This document shows, piece by piece, positions 1 through 8,189 of a DNA stretch of 64,000 nucleotides. Made by a program: the position numbers and the translations under genes. Within the stretch, counting starts at the first letter, position 1, and each line of letters starts with the position of its first letter. The notes under the pieces were generated by a model. The model made no database searches, was not told the DNA's origin, and worked only from the letters and a program-made list of their open reading frames with translations. This stretch comes from Achromobacter insolitus (lineage in GTDB: Bacteria; Pseudomonadota; Gammaproteobacteria; Burkholderiales; Burkholderiaceae_B): the NCBI RefSeq assembly GCF_002209555.1, contig NZ_NJIF01000004.1, positions 496,001-560,000 on the forward strand. The letters run 5' to 3'.

Positions 1-144
1 GCGCTCGCCTGAACAGCACAATTTACTGGCCCGGACGGATTTACGGACCATTACCCCGGAAGCGCGCAGGGCTACGCGCAACGACCGGCGCGGCAGCCCT
101 TCAGAGCCCAACGACTGCCGCCCGGGCCGAGGCGGCAGCGATGA

Positions 145-1134
145 TCAATTGACGGTCACGCCGGCCTCGCGCACCACCTCGCCCCACAGAGAGATCTCCT
201 GGACGATCTGATCGCGAAAGGCTTGCGGACTGCCCGGCGCGGCCTCTTCCCCGGTTGCCTTGAGGCGGTCGGCCATCTCGGGCATCACGACGGCCGCATT
301 GATCGCGGCATTGAGCTTCGCTTGCACCTGCGGCGGCACACCCTTGGGCGCAATGATGCCGTACCACACCGTCACGTCGTACGGCACGCCGGCCTCGCGC
401 ACCGTCGGGATATCGGGCGCCGAAGACACACGTTGGGGCAAGGTCACCGCCAACACCTTCAGCCGCTTATCCTCGCGGTAAGGCAAGGTCGAGCCCGCCG
501 TGGTCAGCATCGCGTTGACCTGGCCCGCGACCGTGTCCGTCAAGGCCGGCGCGGACCCCTTGTAGGGCACGTGGATCATGGAAATGCCGGCCGTCTTCAA
601 AAAGGCCTCCATCGCCAGATGCGAAATCCCGCCAGTGCCGGATGAGGCATAGGTCAGCCCACCCGGCTTCTTCTTGGCCAAGGCCACCAGCTCGCCCAGG
701 CTGTCCACCGGCACGCCGGGATTGACCGACACAAAGAACGGCGCGCGCGCGATCATGCCGATCGGCGTCATGTCCTCGACCGGATCGAATGGCAGCTTGT
801 ACAAGCTGGGGTTGACTGAATAGCTATTGGAAATCAAGGTCAGGGTATAGCCATCGGGCGCCGACTTCAGGCCCTGCTCCACCCCCAGCTTGCCCCCCGC
901 GCCTGGCCGATTTTCGACCACCACGGGCTGCTTCAGGCCATCGGACAACAGCTGCCCCAGGAGACGCGCGATCCCATCATTGCCGCCCCCGGCGGCAAAG
1001 GGCACGATCAGCTTGATCGGCTGCGAAGGATAGTCATCGGCGTGCGCGTTGGAACCCGATCCGGCAAACGCCGCCACCGCAAGCGCTGCCCCCAATACCG
1101 CCCTGCCCAGCTTGGCGCCGGATAGCATGGTCAT
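145..1134 (-). CDS. Bug-family tripartite tricarboxylate transporter receptor
   Basis: Periplasmic solute-binding protein of the Bug/TctC family, 329 residues. An N-terminal signal peptide ends near an AHA-DD junction and is followed by the family hallmark YPSQPIKLIVPFAAGGGND and a VVENRPGAGG segment. The start at 1134 is chosen because GAGGAG lies about 6 nt upstream of that ATG; a longer reading to 1170 lacks such a site. No TctA/TctB membrane genes adjoin it, as is usual for orphan Bug receptors in Alcaligenaceae. The ligand, probably a carboxylate, cannot be deduced. Confidence 0.9.
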   Translation of the reverse strand: MTMLSGAKLGRAVLGAALAVAAFAGSGSNAHADDYPSQPIKLIVPFAAGGGNDGIARLLGQLLSDGLKQPVVVENRPGAGGKLGVEQGLKSAPDGYTLTLISNSYSVNPSLYKLPFDPVEDMTPIGMIARAPFFVSVNPGVPVDSLGELVALAKKKPGGLTYASSGTGGISHLAMEAFLKTAGISMIHVPYKGSAPALTDTVAGQVNAMLTTAGSTLPYREDKRLKVLAVTLPQRVSSAPDIPTVREAGVPYDVTVWYGIIAPKGVPPQVQAKLNAAINAAVVMPEMADRLKATGEEAAPGSPQAFRDQIVQEISLWGEVVREAGVTVN

Positions 1135-1249
1135 ACTCTTCTCCTCTTTGGTTGACCGCTGCGCGGCCATGTTATGTGGCTGCCATGGCAGCGCCCTTTC
1201 AGGGTCCGCCAGACTGCGTCGCAGTATGCCTCATACAAAGTGGGAAGAT

Positions 1250-1326
1250 TGGCGCGGCAGGAGGGGCTCGAACCCCCGACCTCAGGCTTAGAAGGCCCGT
1301 GCTCTATCCAGCTGAGCTACTGCCGC
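1250..1326 (-). tRNA. tRNA-Arg (anticodon UCU)
   Basis: Read on the minus strand, the 77-nt sequence folds into a full cloverleaf. The acceptor stem is GCGGCAG/CTGCCGC, the D arm GCTC/GAGC, the anticodon stem CGGGC/GCCTG with loop CTTCTAA (anticodon TCT), and the T arm GGGGG-TTCGAGC-CCCTC. The discriminator base is G and CCA is encoded. It would read AGA/AGG codons, which are rare in this GC-rich genome. It lies between the Bug receptor and the XRE-cupin regulator, and no integrase is next to it. Confidence 0.97.
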
Positions 1327-1422
1327 GCGGTGTGGTGATGGCCCGGAATGGATCCGGGCGCCGCATTTTACCTTGTTGCGGCCGCCTTGGGCGGTTGGCC
1401 GGAATGGCGGGCTCCGCGAGCC

Positions 1423-2007
1423 CTATTCCTCGCCGATGTCCGCATGGGTGGACACCCACAGCACCAGGGCGTCGTCCGGGCTCAGGCTGATCACCCGGTG
1501 CCCCATGCGGCTGTCTATATAGAAGCTTTCGCCGGCTTTCAGGCGGGCGGGTTCGTAGAATTCGGTGTAGAGCTCCACCTCGCCTTCCAGGACGTACACG
1601 AATTCCTCGCCGCGATGGCGGCTCCAGTCGTGAAACTCGTCGAACGAACGCGCCTTGACGCGGGTGTGGAAAGGCATCATGCGCTTATGCGACAACGCGG
1701 TGCAAAGCAGGCGGTGGTCGTAATACGGGGTTTCGTACTGGCGCCCTTCGCCCTGGCGGCTGAGGCTGCGGCGCCCAGTGCCCATATGGGCGTCGGACGC
1801 GGTGAAGAGTTCGGCCACGTCCAGCTCCAGCCCCGCCGCGATCTTGATCAGGTTGTCATAGGTGGGCGACAGCAGGCTGTTTTCGATCTTGGACAACGTG
1901 GACGCGGACACGCCGGTGGCCGCGGCCGCCTGCTTCAAAGTCCACGCCCGCGCCTGGCGCAAGGCTCGCAGCCGTTGTGCCAACACGCTTTGTTTGTTGC
2001 CTTCCAT
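1423..2007 (-). CDS. XRE-family regulator with C-terminal cupin domain
   Basis: 194 residues. An N-terminal helix-turn-helix (about residues 10-65, with the recognition region GVSASTLSKIENSLLSPTYD) is followed by a cupin domain (about 110-190, with HRGEEFVYVLEGEVEL and GESFYIDSRMGHR). This architecture is typical of PuuR-like regulators of amine and amino acid catabolism. It is the last gene of a minus-strand run and starts 12 nt after the FAD oxidase gene, so it is probably cotranscribed with it. By context it likely controls the oxidase/transporter unit and perhaps the divergent aldehyde dehydrogenase; the effector is unknown. Confidence 0.88.
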   Translation of the reverse strand: MEGNKQSVLAQRLRALRQARAWTLKQAAAATGVSASTLSKIENSLLSPTYDNLIKIAAGLELDVAELFTASDAHMGTGRRSLSRQGEGRQYETPYYDHRLLCTALSHKRMMPFHTRVKARSFDEFHDWSRHRGEEFVYVLEGEVELYTEFYEPARLKAGESFYIDSRMGHRVISLSPDDALVLWVSTHADIGEE

Positions 2008-2019
2008 CTATGTACCCTG

Positions 2020-3312
2020 TCATGCCCGCGACCGCCGCTCCCGCCACCAGTCGCGCGCCTGGTAAGACCAATAAGTAAGTTGCACCGCCGCCGTGCCGAG
2101 GCTGCCGCCGTTCCATGCCAGCCCGAACGGCGCGAACAGCTTGTAGCGCTGGGTATCGCCCGCGATCCCTTCCGCGACAACCCGGCCGCCGATCGACGCC
2201 GTATTCATGCCGTGTCCGCCGAACGCCGTGCAATACCAGACGTCTGGCGACAGCTGGCCGATCTGCGGCATCAGATGCCGCGCGTAGGCCATGCGTCCGG
2301 ACCATGCCGTCTCCACGCGCAGCCCATGCAATTGGGGGTAGACGGAGAGCAATTCGCGTCGCAGCGACTCCGCCAGATCGGGCGGGTCATCGACACGGGT
2401 GGTGATTCTACTGCCCCAGCCGATGCGGCCGCCATCGAGCACGCGGTAATAGTTGCCGGCCCGCCGGTCGTCGCCAATGGCGGCGGGGGTCCGGATGGCC
2501 TCCCGGACCCGGTCGCCCAGGGGTTCGGTCAACATGATGTAGGTCGCGATGGGCAGCATGGCGCGGCGCAGCGCCGGAACGACGCCCTCGGTATAGCCGC
2601 CAGTGGCCAGCACGACGCTGCGGGCGTCGACCTGGCCATGGCCGGTCTTCAGCCGCTTGACCGCGCCGTCCAGCGCGGCCTGCGTGACGGGCGAGTCCTC
2701 GTGGATGCGCACGCCCAGGCGCGCGCATTCGCGGGCCAATGCACGGGCATAGTTCAGCGGATGAAAATGAAAGGAAGTCGGGTCTTCCACGCCCTGGAAG
2801 TACACGTCGGATACCAGACGCTCGCGGACCTGGCCACGGCTCAGCAGACGCACATCGCGGCCGAAGTCGCGCTGCTGGCTGTCGCACCATTGCCGCAGGG
2901 CGTCGGCCGCTTCGTAACGCACCACGCGAAGCCGGCCATCGACCTTGCGGGCGTCGGCGATGTCCAGGTCCCGGATGTTGCCGCGGATGATCTCCACGCC
3001 TTCCATGGATAGCCGGTAGAGCTTGCGATAGTGGTCTTCGTCGACGTGCTTCCTGATGGCGTCGGCGCCCGCGGAGAATGCCGGCGATACGGATCCGCCG
3101 TTGCGGCCCGAGGCCCCCCAGGCCACGCGCCGCCCCTCCAGCAAGGTTACGTCGCGGCCACGGCGGGCCAGTTCCAACGCGGCGGACAGTCCGGCCAGCC
3201 CGGCCCCGACCACGCAGACATCGGTGCTGGACGCCCCCGACAGGGGCGCATAGCGGGTATCGCTGTCGGCCAGCGTGCGCTTGTAGTAGGTATCGATGTA
3301 CTCGGAAGCCAT
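2020..3312 (-). CDS. FAD-dependent amine/amino acid oxidase (PuuB/AmaA/DadA-like)
   Basis: 430-residue DAO-fold flavoenzyme. The FAD-binding dinucleotide motif VVGAGLAGLSAALELARRG lies near residue 35, followed by a GGRNGG-like segment (GASGRNGGSV), and a C-terminal GGHGMNTASIGG loop closes the flavin site. It should oxidise a C-N bond of an amino acid or amine and release an aldehyde or imine. Neighbours are two amino acid permease genes upstream in the same operon and a divergent ALDH7-type dehydrogenase, the pairing seen for L-pipecolate oxidase AmaA and AmaB in Pseudomonas putida. Gamma-glutamylputrescine oxidase is the main alternative. The exact substrate is inferred, not shown. Confidence 0.85.
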   Translation of the reverse strand: MASEYIDTYYKRTLADSDTRYAPLSGASSTDVCVVGAGLAGLSAALELARRGRDVTLLEGRRVAWGASGRNGGSVSPAFSAGADAIRKHVDEDHYRKLYRLSMEGVEIIRGNIRDLDIADARKVDGRLRVVRYEAADALRQWCDSQQRDFGRDVRLLSRGQVRERLVSDVYFQGVEDPTSFHFHPLNYARALARECARLGVRIHEDSPVTQAALDGAVKRLKTGHGQVDARSVVLATGGYTEGVVPALRRAMLPIATYIMLTEPLGDRVREAIRTPAAIGDDRRAGNYYRVLDGGRIGWGSRITTRVDDPPDLAESLRRELLSVYPQLHGLRVETAWSGRMAYARHLMPQIGQLSPDVWYCTAFGGHGMNTASIGGRVVAEGIAGDTQRYKLFAPFGLAWNGGSLGTAAVQLTYWSYQARDWWRERRSRA

Positions 3313-3323
3313 GGTGGTCGGCG

Positions 3324-4013
3324 TCAGTTCAGGCCCGCGCCCTGCAAGCCGCCCGTCAGCCGCTTTTCCAGCCAGTTGGCCAAACGCAGCAGCGGGTAGC
3401 AGTAGATGAAATAGATGGCGGCGATCATGCCGTAGATGAACAGCGACTTCGCCGGAAAGGTGATGATGAAGACCTCGCCCTGGCGCGTCAGTTCGGTGAT
3501 GCCCACCACCGACAGGATCGCAGTGCTTTTGATCAGCATGACGTACACGCCGCTCATGGGCTGCACGATCAGGCGCATGGCTTGCGGCAGGATGACCAGT
3601 CGCAGTATCTGGAACGGCCTCAAGCCCAGTGTCATCGCGCCTTCGGTCTGTCCGCGGGGCACGGCCTGGATGGCGCCCATGACGATCTCGGCCACATAGC
3701 AGGACGTATAGACGGACAGCGACACGAAGGCGGCCGTGCCGGAATCCCAGTGCAGCAGCTCGATGCCGGAACTGGGCAGCACGAAATAGAAGATATAGAG
3801 CTGCACCAGGAACGGCGTACCGCGCAGGATATGAATGTAGAGCCCCAGCAGCTGATGCAGGCCGCGAATGCGGTAGCTGCGGATGACGCCGATCACAAAG
3901 CCCAGCAAGGACCCCGCGATGATCGCCACGAACGAGATTTTCAAGGTTTCCCAGAAGCCCTTCAACAGAAAGGGCAGCACGACGCCGGCGGTGGAAAGAT
4001 AGGAATCCAGCAT
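3324..4013 (-). CDS. Polar amino acid ABC transporter permease (HisM/ArtM-like)
   Basis: 229-residue inner-membrane permease of the His/Glu/Gln/Arg type. It has several hydrophobic segments and the EAA-type loop, visible as VPRGQTEGAMTLGLRPFQILRLVILPQAMR, which contacts the ATPase. The start at 4013 is two bases after the stop of the preceding permease (GAGGTAAGCATG), so translation is probably coupled. The longer frame upstream only overlaps that permease and was discarded. The protein should form a heterodimer with the product of the preceding gene. Confidence 0.9.
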   Translation of the reverse strand: MLDSYLSTAGVVLPFLLKGFWETLKISFVAIIAGSLLGFVIGVIRSYRIRGLHQLLGLYIHILRGTPFLVQLYIFYFVLPSSGIELLHWDSGTAAFVSLSVYTSCYVAEIVMGAIQAVPRGQTEGAMTLGLRPFQILRLVILPQAMRLIVQPMSGVYVMLIKSTAILSVVGITELTRQGEVFIITFPAKSLFIYGMIAAIYFIYCYPLLRLANWLEKRLTGGLQGAGLN

Positions 4014-4015
4014 GC

Positions 4016-4708
4016 TTACCTCGCGTTCCAGGCGGGACCCGCCAGCCAGATGCTCACGCCGCGCGACAGCAGCAACATGCAGGCATAGATCAGCAGATAG
4101 CCGGCCGCAATGGTCAGGAAGCTCTCGTTGGGCACGATGCGGTCGCTGTTCATCTGCACGCCGGCCGCGACCAGTTCGAACACCGTGATCAATGACAGCA
4201 ACGAGGTGTCCTTGATCAGCACGGCGGTCTGGCCCAGCAGCGGCGGCAGCGTATTGGCAAAGGCCTGCGGCAGCACGACGTAGCGCAAGCGCTGGCGGTA
4301 GTTCATGCCGCAGGCCTTGGCGCCTTCGATCTGGCCGCGCGGCACGGACTCTATGCCCACCCGGATGATCTCGCTCATGTAGGCCGCGTGGTGCAGCGTC
4401 ATGGCGATAATGCCCAACAGCATCTCGCTCCATCCCTTGGCGCCGGGCACCAGCATGGGCACCGCGTAATAGACCAGGTAGATCTGCACCAGCAAGGGAG
4501 TGGAACGAATGAATTGCACATAGGCCGCCACCGGCCGCCAGACGGCGGCGCGGGGCGACATATGGGCAAGCGCCAGCGGGATGCCGGCCAGCACCGACAG
4601 CACCAGGCTCGCGCCCGCCGCGATGAGGGTGTTGGCCAGGCCGGTGGCGAACTGGCCCGTGTACTGGCTGACGATGCGCCAGTTATAGAAGTCGATCAGC
4701 CAGTCCAT
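4016..4708 (-). CDS. Polar amino acid ABC transporter permease (HisQ/ArtQ-like)
   Basis: 230-residue permease with multiple membrane helices and the EAA loop (VPRGQIEGAKACGMNYRQRLRYVVLPQA). It starts 4 nt after the stop of the solute-binding protein gene and ends 2 nt before the next permease, so it is a tightly packed operon member. It should pair with that permease as the transmembrane channel of an amino acid importer. Confidence 0.9.
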   Translation of the reverse strand: MDWLIDFYNWRIVSQYTGQFATGLANTLIAAGASLVLSVLAGIPLALAHMSPRAAVWRPVAAYVQFIRSTPLLVQIYLVYYAVPMLVPGAKGWSEMLLGIIAMTLHHAAYMSEIIRVGIESVPRGQIEGAKACGMNYRQRLRYVVLPQAFANTLPPLLGQTAVLIKDTSLLSLITVFELVAAGVQMNSDRIVPNESFLTIAAGYLLIYACMLLLSRGVSIWLAGPAWNAR

Positions 4709-4712
4709 GGGC

Positions 4713-5504
4713 TCAGTGGTCTTTCTTCCAGTCGGTCGAATACCAGTACTTCACTTGCTCGGGCAAGGTGTTGTCGGCCGTCTTCAACGTCTGCCAGTTG
4801 TCGAGCCAGAACTTCAGGCGGAACGCGTTGGGGCCGACGGCGAACGCCAGGGGCTCCCGCACCATGATGCCGTCCAGCACGCGCAGATTGCCGAAGTCCA
4901 CCAGGAACTGGTTGGCGGTCGACAGAGACATGATCCCGGCATCCAGGCGGCCGCTGGACAGGGCCTGTCCCACCGGCGCGCTGCCGCCCGAAAACTCCTT
5001 CATGGTCGCCTTGGGCAGCATCTTCTTGCCCACTTCCGCATAGGTGCTGGCACCCAGCACGCCCACGGTCACGCCATCCTTATTGAGTTCCTCATATGAC
5101 TTATAGGGCGAATCCTTGGGCACCACGGCCACGGTGTCGGCATAGAACATCGGCGTGGAGAACAGCACCTGGGCCGCGCGCTGCGGGGTGGGCGTCATGT
5201 CGGCGGCCACCATGTCGGCCTTGCCGGACAGGAGCGCCGGGATCAATCCCTTCCATTCATAGTCCTGAAGCACCAGCTTCACGCCCAGGTCGTCGGCCAT
5301 GCGCTTGGCCACTTCCACGGCCAGGCCGGTGCGCTTGCCGCTCTTGTCCATGAAACTCATCAGCGGCCCCGAGGTCTGCACCGCGACCCGCAACTCTCCG
5401 CGCTTGAGGATGTCGCCCAGTTCGTCGGCCTGCGCGGGCAGGGCCACGGAAGCGGCTGCCAGGGCGATGCCGGCCACGCCCAGCCATTGTTTGATTTTCA
5501 GCAT
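4713..5504 (-). CDS. Periplasmic amino acid-binding protein (SBP family 3)
   Basis: 263 residues with a cleavable signal peptide ending at ALPAQA-DE. The family 3 solute-binding fold is recognisable from RGELRVAVQTSGPLMSF near the N-terminus, a YEWKGLIPALLSGKADMVAADMT segment and the inter-lobe NQFLVDFGN region. It delivers the ligand to the permease pair encoded directly downstream. A GGGG-containing ribosome site lies before the ATG. The substrate could be a basic amino acid, pipecolate or a related amine given the catabolic genes nearby; this is inference. Confidence 0.9.
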   Translation of the reverse strand: MLKIKQWLGVAGIALAAASVALPAQADELGDILKRGELRVAVQTSGPLMSFMDKSGKRTGLAVEVAKRMADDLGVKLVLQDYEWKGLIPALLSGKADMVAADMTPTPQRAAQVLFSTPMFYADTVAVVPKDSPYKSYEELNKDGVTVGVLGASTYAEVGKKMLPKATMKEFSGGSAPVGQALSSGRLDAGIMSLSTANQFLVDFGNLRVLDGIMVREPLAFAVGPNAFRLKFWLDNWQTLKTADNTLPEQVKYWYSTDWKKDH

Positions 5505-5641
5505 TTACTACCCCTTGTGATGAATGGACTCATGTCATTCCGGGCAAAGCACAGCGCGCCGGCAGCGCCCGGATCAGCCGGACCGGCCCTGGTTACCGCC
5601 GGACGCCGCGCACGCGCGGGCCGCCCGTTGCTTCCTTGCTG

Positions 5642-6391
5642 CTACAGAATCTTCTCGAGAAAGGCGCGGGTGCGCGCTTCCCTCGGGTGGCTGAACACCT
5701 GCTCGGGCGTACCCATTTCCACGATGCGGCCGGCGTCCATGAAGAGCGCGCGGTCGCCCACGTCGCGGGCGAAACCCATTTCGTGGGTCACCACGGCCAT
5801 GGTCATGCCGTCGCGCGCCAGCGCGCGCATCAGTTCAAGAATGCCTCCCACGGTTTCGGGGTCGAGCGCCGAAGTGGCCTCGTCGAACAACATCAGCTTG
5901 GGGTCCATGGCCAGCGCGCGTGCAATCGCCACGCGCTGCTGCTGGCCGCCGGAGAGCTGGCTGGGATAGCGCGCGCCGTAGTCGCCCATGCCAACGCGCC
6001 CCAGCAGTTCGCGGGCGTAGCGTTCGGCATCGGCGCGGGTACGGCCGCGCACCACGCGCTGGGGTAGCGCGACGTTGTCCAGCGCAGTACGGTGTTGGAA
6101 CAGGTTGAAGTGCTGGAACACCATGCCGACTTCGGTGCGCCAGAGGTTGACGTCGGTGGCCGGGTCCGAGAGCGACACCCCATCCACCCGGATGGTGCCG
6201 CTGTCGATGCTCTCCAGGCCGTTCAGCGTGCGCAACAGGGTGCTCTTGCCGGAACCGGACGGTCCGACCACCACCATGACCTCGCCGCGCCCAAGCTGGC
6301 AGTCGATGCCATCCAACGCCAGATGCGGGGCCTGCCCGTCGCGCTGATAGGTCTTGCTGACTGCCTGGACGACCAGCAGAGGTTCCGCCAC
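5642..6391 (-). CDS. Polar amino acid ABC transporter ATP-binding protein
   Basis: 249-residue ABC ATPase with Walker [10 protein letters not shown] (about residue 42), signature [15 protein letters not shown] and Walker [15 protein letters not shown]. It has the length and [15 protein letters not shown] switch region of HisP/GlnQ-type importers. Translation appears to begin at a GTG preceded by AAGGTGG. It is the first gene of the transporter-oxidase operon and faces the divergent aldehyde dehydrogenase gene. A gap of about 137 nt with GC-rich hairpin potential separates it from the binding-protein gene. Confidence 0.92.
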   Translation of the reverse strand: MAEPLLVVQAVSKTYQRDGQAPHLALDGIDCQLGRGEVMVVVGPSGSGKSTLLRTLNGLESIDSGTIRVDGVSLSDPATDVNLWRTEVGMVFQHFNLFQHRTALDNVALPQRVVRGRTRADAERYARELLGRVGMGDYGARYPSQLSGGQQQRVAIARALAMDPKLMLFDEATSALDPETVGGILELMRALARDGMTMAVVTHEMGFARDVGDRALFMDAGRIVEMGTPEQVFSHPREARTRAFLEKIL

Positions 6392-6540
6392 GGATCCACC
6401 TTCGGATGAGTGCTGCCTTGGTTAAAAAGGTTTCGCAATTCACGCTGGAGTTTCGTATAGTAAATTTTTTTCCAGAATCGCCACTTAGGCATAACCCTTA
6501 AGCGAAGACAGGCTCTTCGCAGGCAACCCAAGGAACCGGC
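6392..6540. promoter_or_regulatory. Divergent promoter region of transporter operon and aldehyde dehydrogenase
   Basis: A 149-nt intergenic region between divergent genes contains a markedly AT-rich core (about 6440-6480), unlike its surroundings, and is the only place both transcripts can start. No exact -35/-10 pair is claimed. The XRE-cupin regulator at the end of the leftward operon is the obvious candidate to act here. Confidence 0.5.
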
Positions 6541-8043
6541 ATGGACACTCCCCAAGACATCCTGCGCGCGCTCGGGCTGAACCCGGAATCGCTCACCGGC
6601 GGCACGCTGCGCGCGCGCAGCCCGATCGATGGCGCCGAACTGGCCCAGGTCCACGAGCACACGGTCGCCCAGGCCCATTCCGCCATCACCCGCGCGCGTC
6701 AGGCCAGCTTGGCGTGGCGCGATGTGCCGGCTCCGCGCCGCGGCGAGCTGCTGCGCCTGTTTGGCGAAACGCTGCGCCAGCACAAGCGCGAACTGGGCCG
6801 CCTGGTCAGCCTGGAAGCCGGCAAGATCGTCGCCGAAGGCGAAGGCGAAGTTCAGGAAATGATCGACATCTGCGATTTCGCCGTGGGCCTGTCGCGCCAG
6901 CTGTACGGCCTGACCATCGCCTCCGAGCGCCCCGGCCACCGCATGATGGAAACCTGGCACCCCCTGGGCGTGGTCGGCGTGATCAGCGCGTTCAACTTCC
7001 CCGTGGCCGTGTGGTCCTGGAATGCCGCGCTGGCGCTGGTTTGCGGCAATGCCGTGGTCTGGAAGCCGTCGGAAAAAACCCCCTTGACCGCGCTGGCCTG
7101 CCAGGCGCTCTTCACCCAGGCCGCGCAACGCTTCGGCGACGCGCCCGCCGGGCTGTCCGAAGTGCTGATCGGCGGCCGCGACATTGGCGAAGCCCTGGTG
7201 GATTCGCACGCCGTGGCCCTGGTGTCGGCCACGGGTTCGACCCGCATGGGCCGCCAGGTGGGGCCGCGCGTGGCGCAGCGCTTCGGCCGCGTGCTGCTGG
7301 AGCTGGGCGGCAACAACGCCATCATCGTCGGCCCCACGGCCGACCTGGACATGGCCGCGCGCGGCATCGTGTTCGGCGCCATCGGCACGGCCGGCCAGCG
7401 CTGCACGACCACGCGCCGCCTCATCGTGCACGAGAGCGTGGCAAACGACCTGGTGCAACGCCTGCACAAGGCCTATGCCAGCGCCACCATCGGCAATCCG
7501 CTGGACAGCGCCACGCTGGTTGGTCCGCTGATCGACCGCGTGTCTTTTGACGCCATGCAGGCCGCGCTTACGGCCGCGCGCGAACAGGGCGGCAAAGTCA
7601 CCGGCGGTGAACGCGTGCTGGCCGAGCAGTATCCGGATGCCTGGTACGTGCGCCCTGCCATCGCCGAGATGCCGGGCCAGACCGACGTGGTCTGCCACGA
7701 AACCTTCGCCCCCATTCTGTACGTGATGCGCTACACCGATTTCAGCCAGGCACTGGCCTTGCAGAACGGCGTGCCCCAGGGCCTGTCGTCGGCCATCTTC
7801 ACCAATGACCTGCGCGAGGCCGAGACCTTCCTGTCCGCGGCGGGTTCTGACTGCGGCATTGCCAACGTCAACATCGGCACATCGGGCGCCGAGATCGGCG
7901 GAGCCTTCGGCGGCGAAAAGGAAACCGGCGGCGGCCGCGAATCGGGTTCCGATGCGTGGCGCAACTACATGCGCCGCGCGACCAACACGATCAACTATTC
8001 GCGCCAACTGCCCCTGGCCCAGGGCATCAAGTTCGGCGAATAA
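6541..8043 (+). CDS. amaB: ALDH7-type aldehyde dehydrogenase (piperideine-6-carboxylate/aminoadipate semialdehyde type)
   Basis: 500 residues. The aldehyde dehydrogenase fold shows ELGGNN with the general base Glu near 254 and the catalytic Cys near 288 in GTAGQRCTTTRR. The segments ISAFNFPVAVWSWNAALAL and WKPSEKTPLTALA, and the C-terminal GGGRESGSDAWRNYMRR, are those of the antiquitin/AmaB family, which oxidises alpha-aminoadipate semialdehyde in lysine and pipecolate breakdown. It is divergent from the FAD oxidase/transporter operon, which supports the same pathway. A strong 15-bp hairpin follows the stop. The family call is strong; the exact substrate rests on family and context. Confidence 0.85.
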   Translation: MDTPQDILRALGLNPESLTGGTLRARSPIDGAELAQVHEHTVAQAHSAITRARQASLAWRDVPAPRRGELLRLFGETLRQHKRELGRLVSLEAGKIVAEGEGEVQEMIDICDFAVGLSRQLYGLTIASERPGHRMMETWHPLGVVGVISAFNFPVAVWSWNAALALVCGNAVVWKPSEKTPLTALACQALFTQAAQRFGDAPAGLSEVLIGGRDIGEALVDSHAVALVSATGSTRMGRQVGPRVAQRFGRVLLELGGNNAIIVGPTADLDMAARGIVFGAIGTAGQRCTTTRRLIVHESVANDLVQRLHKAYASATIGNPLDSATLVGPLIDRVSFDAMQAALTAAREQGGKVTGGERVLAEQYPDAWYVRPAIAEMPGQTDVVCHETFAPILYVMRYTDFSQALALQNGVPQGLSSAIFTNDLREAETFLSAAGSDCGIANVNIGTSGAEIGGAFGGEKETGGGRESGSDAWRNYMRRATNTINYSRQLPLAQGIKFGE

Positions 8044-8065
8044 GCTCCGGCCGCGTGGCTTCGAT

Positions 8066-8101
8066 AAGCCCCCGCGCGTGCGCCGCCACGCGCGGGGGCT
8101 T
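8066..8101 (+). terminator. Hairpin terminator downstream of the aldehyde dehydrogenase
   Basis: A perfect 15-bp inverted repeat (AAGCCCCCGCGCGTG with its complement, 6-nt loop) lies 22 nt after the stop codon. The downstream tract is only moderately T-rich, so termination may not be purely intrinsic. Confidence 0.65.
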
Positions 8102-8189
8102 ACGCTTTCTACATACGATTAGCCAGCCTTACAAACTGTTGCGGGGGTCGATGCTACATTTCCTGGTCACAAAACCCTGTTAAGACCCG

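Noticed and set aside
1250-1326. tRNA-Arg as an integration site of a genomic island
   Set aside because: No integrase, direct repeat of the tRNA 3' end or mobile gene was found nearby.
6223-8007. 594-codon frame antisense to the ALDH7-type gene
   Set aside because: It covers a well-supported dehydrogenase and the ATPase start; shadow of biased codon use.
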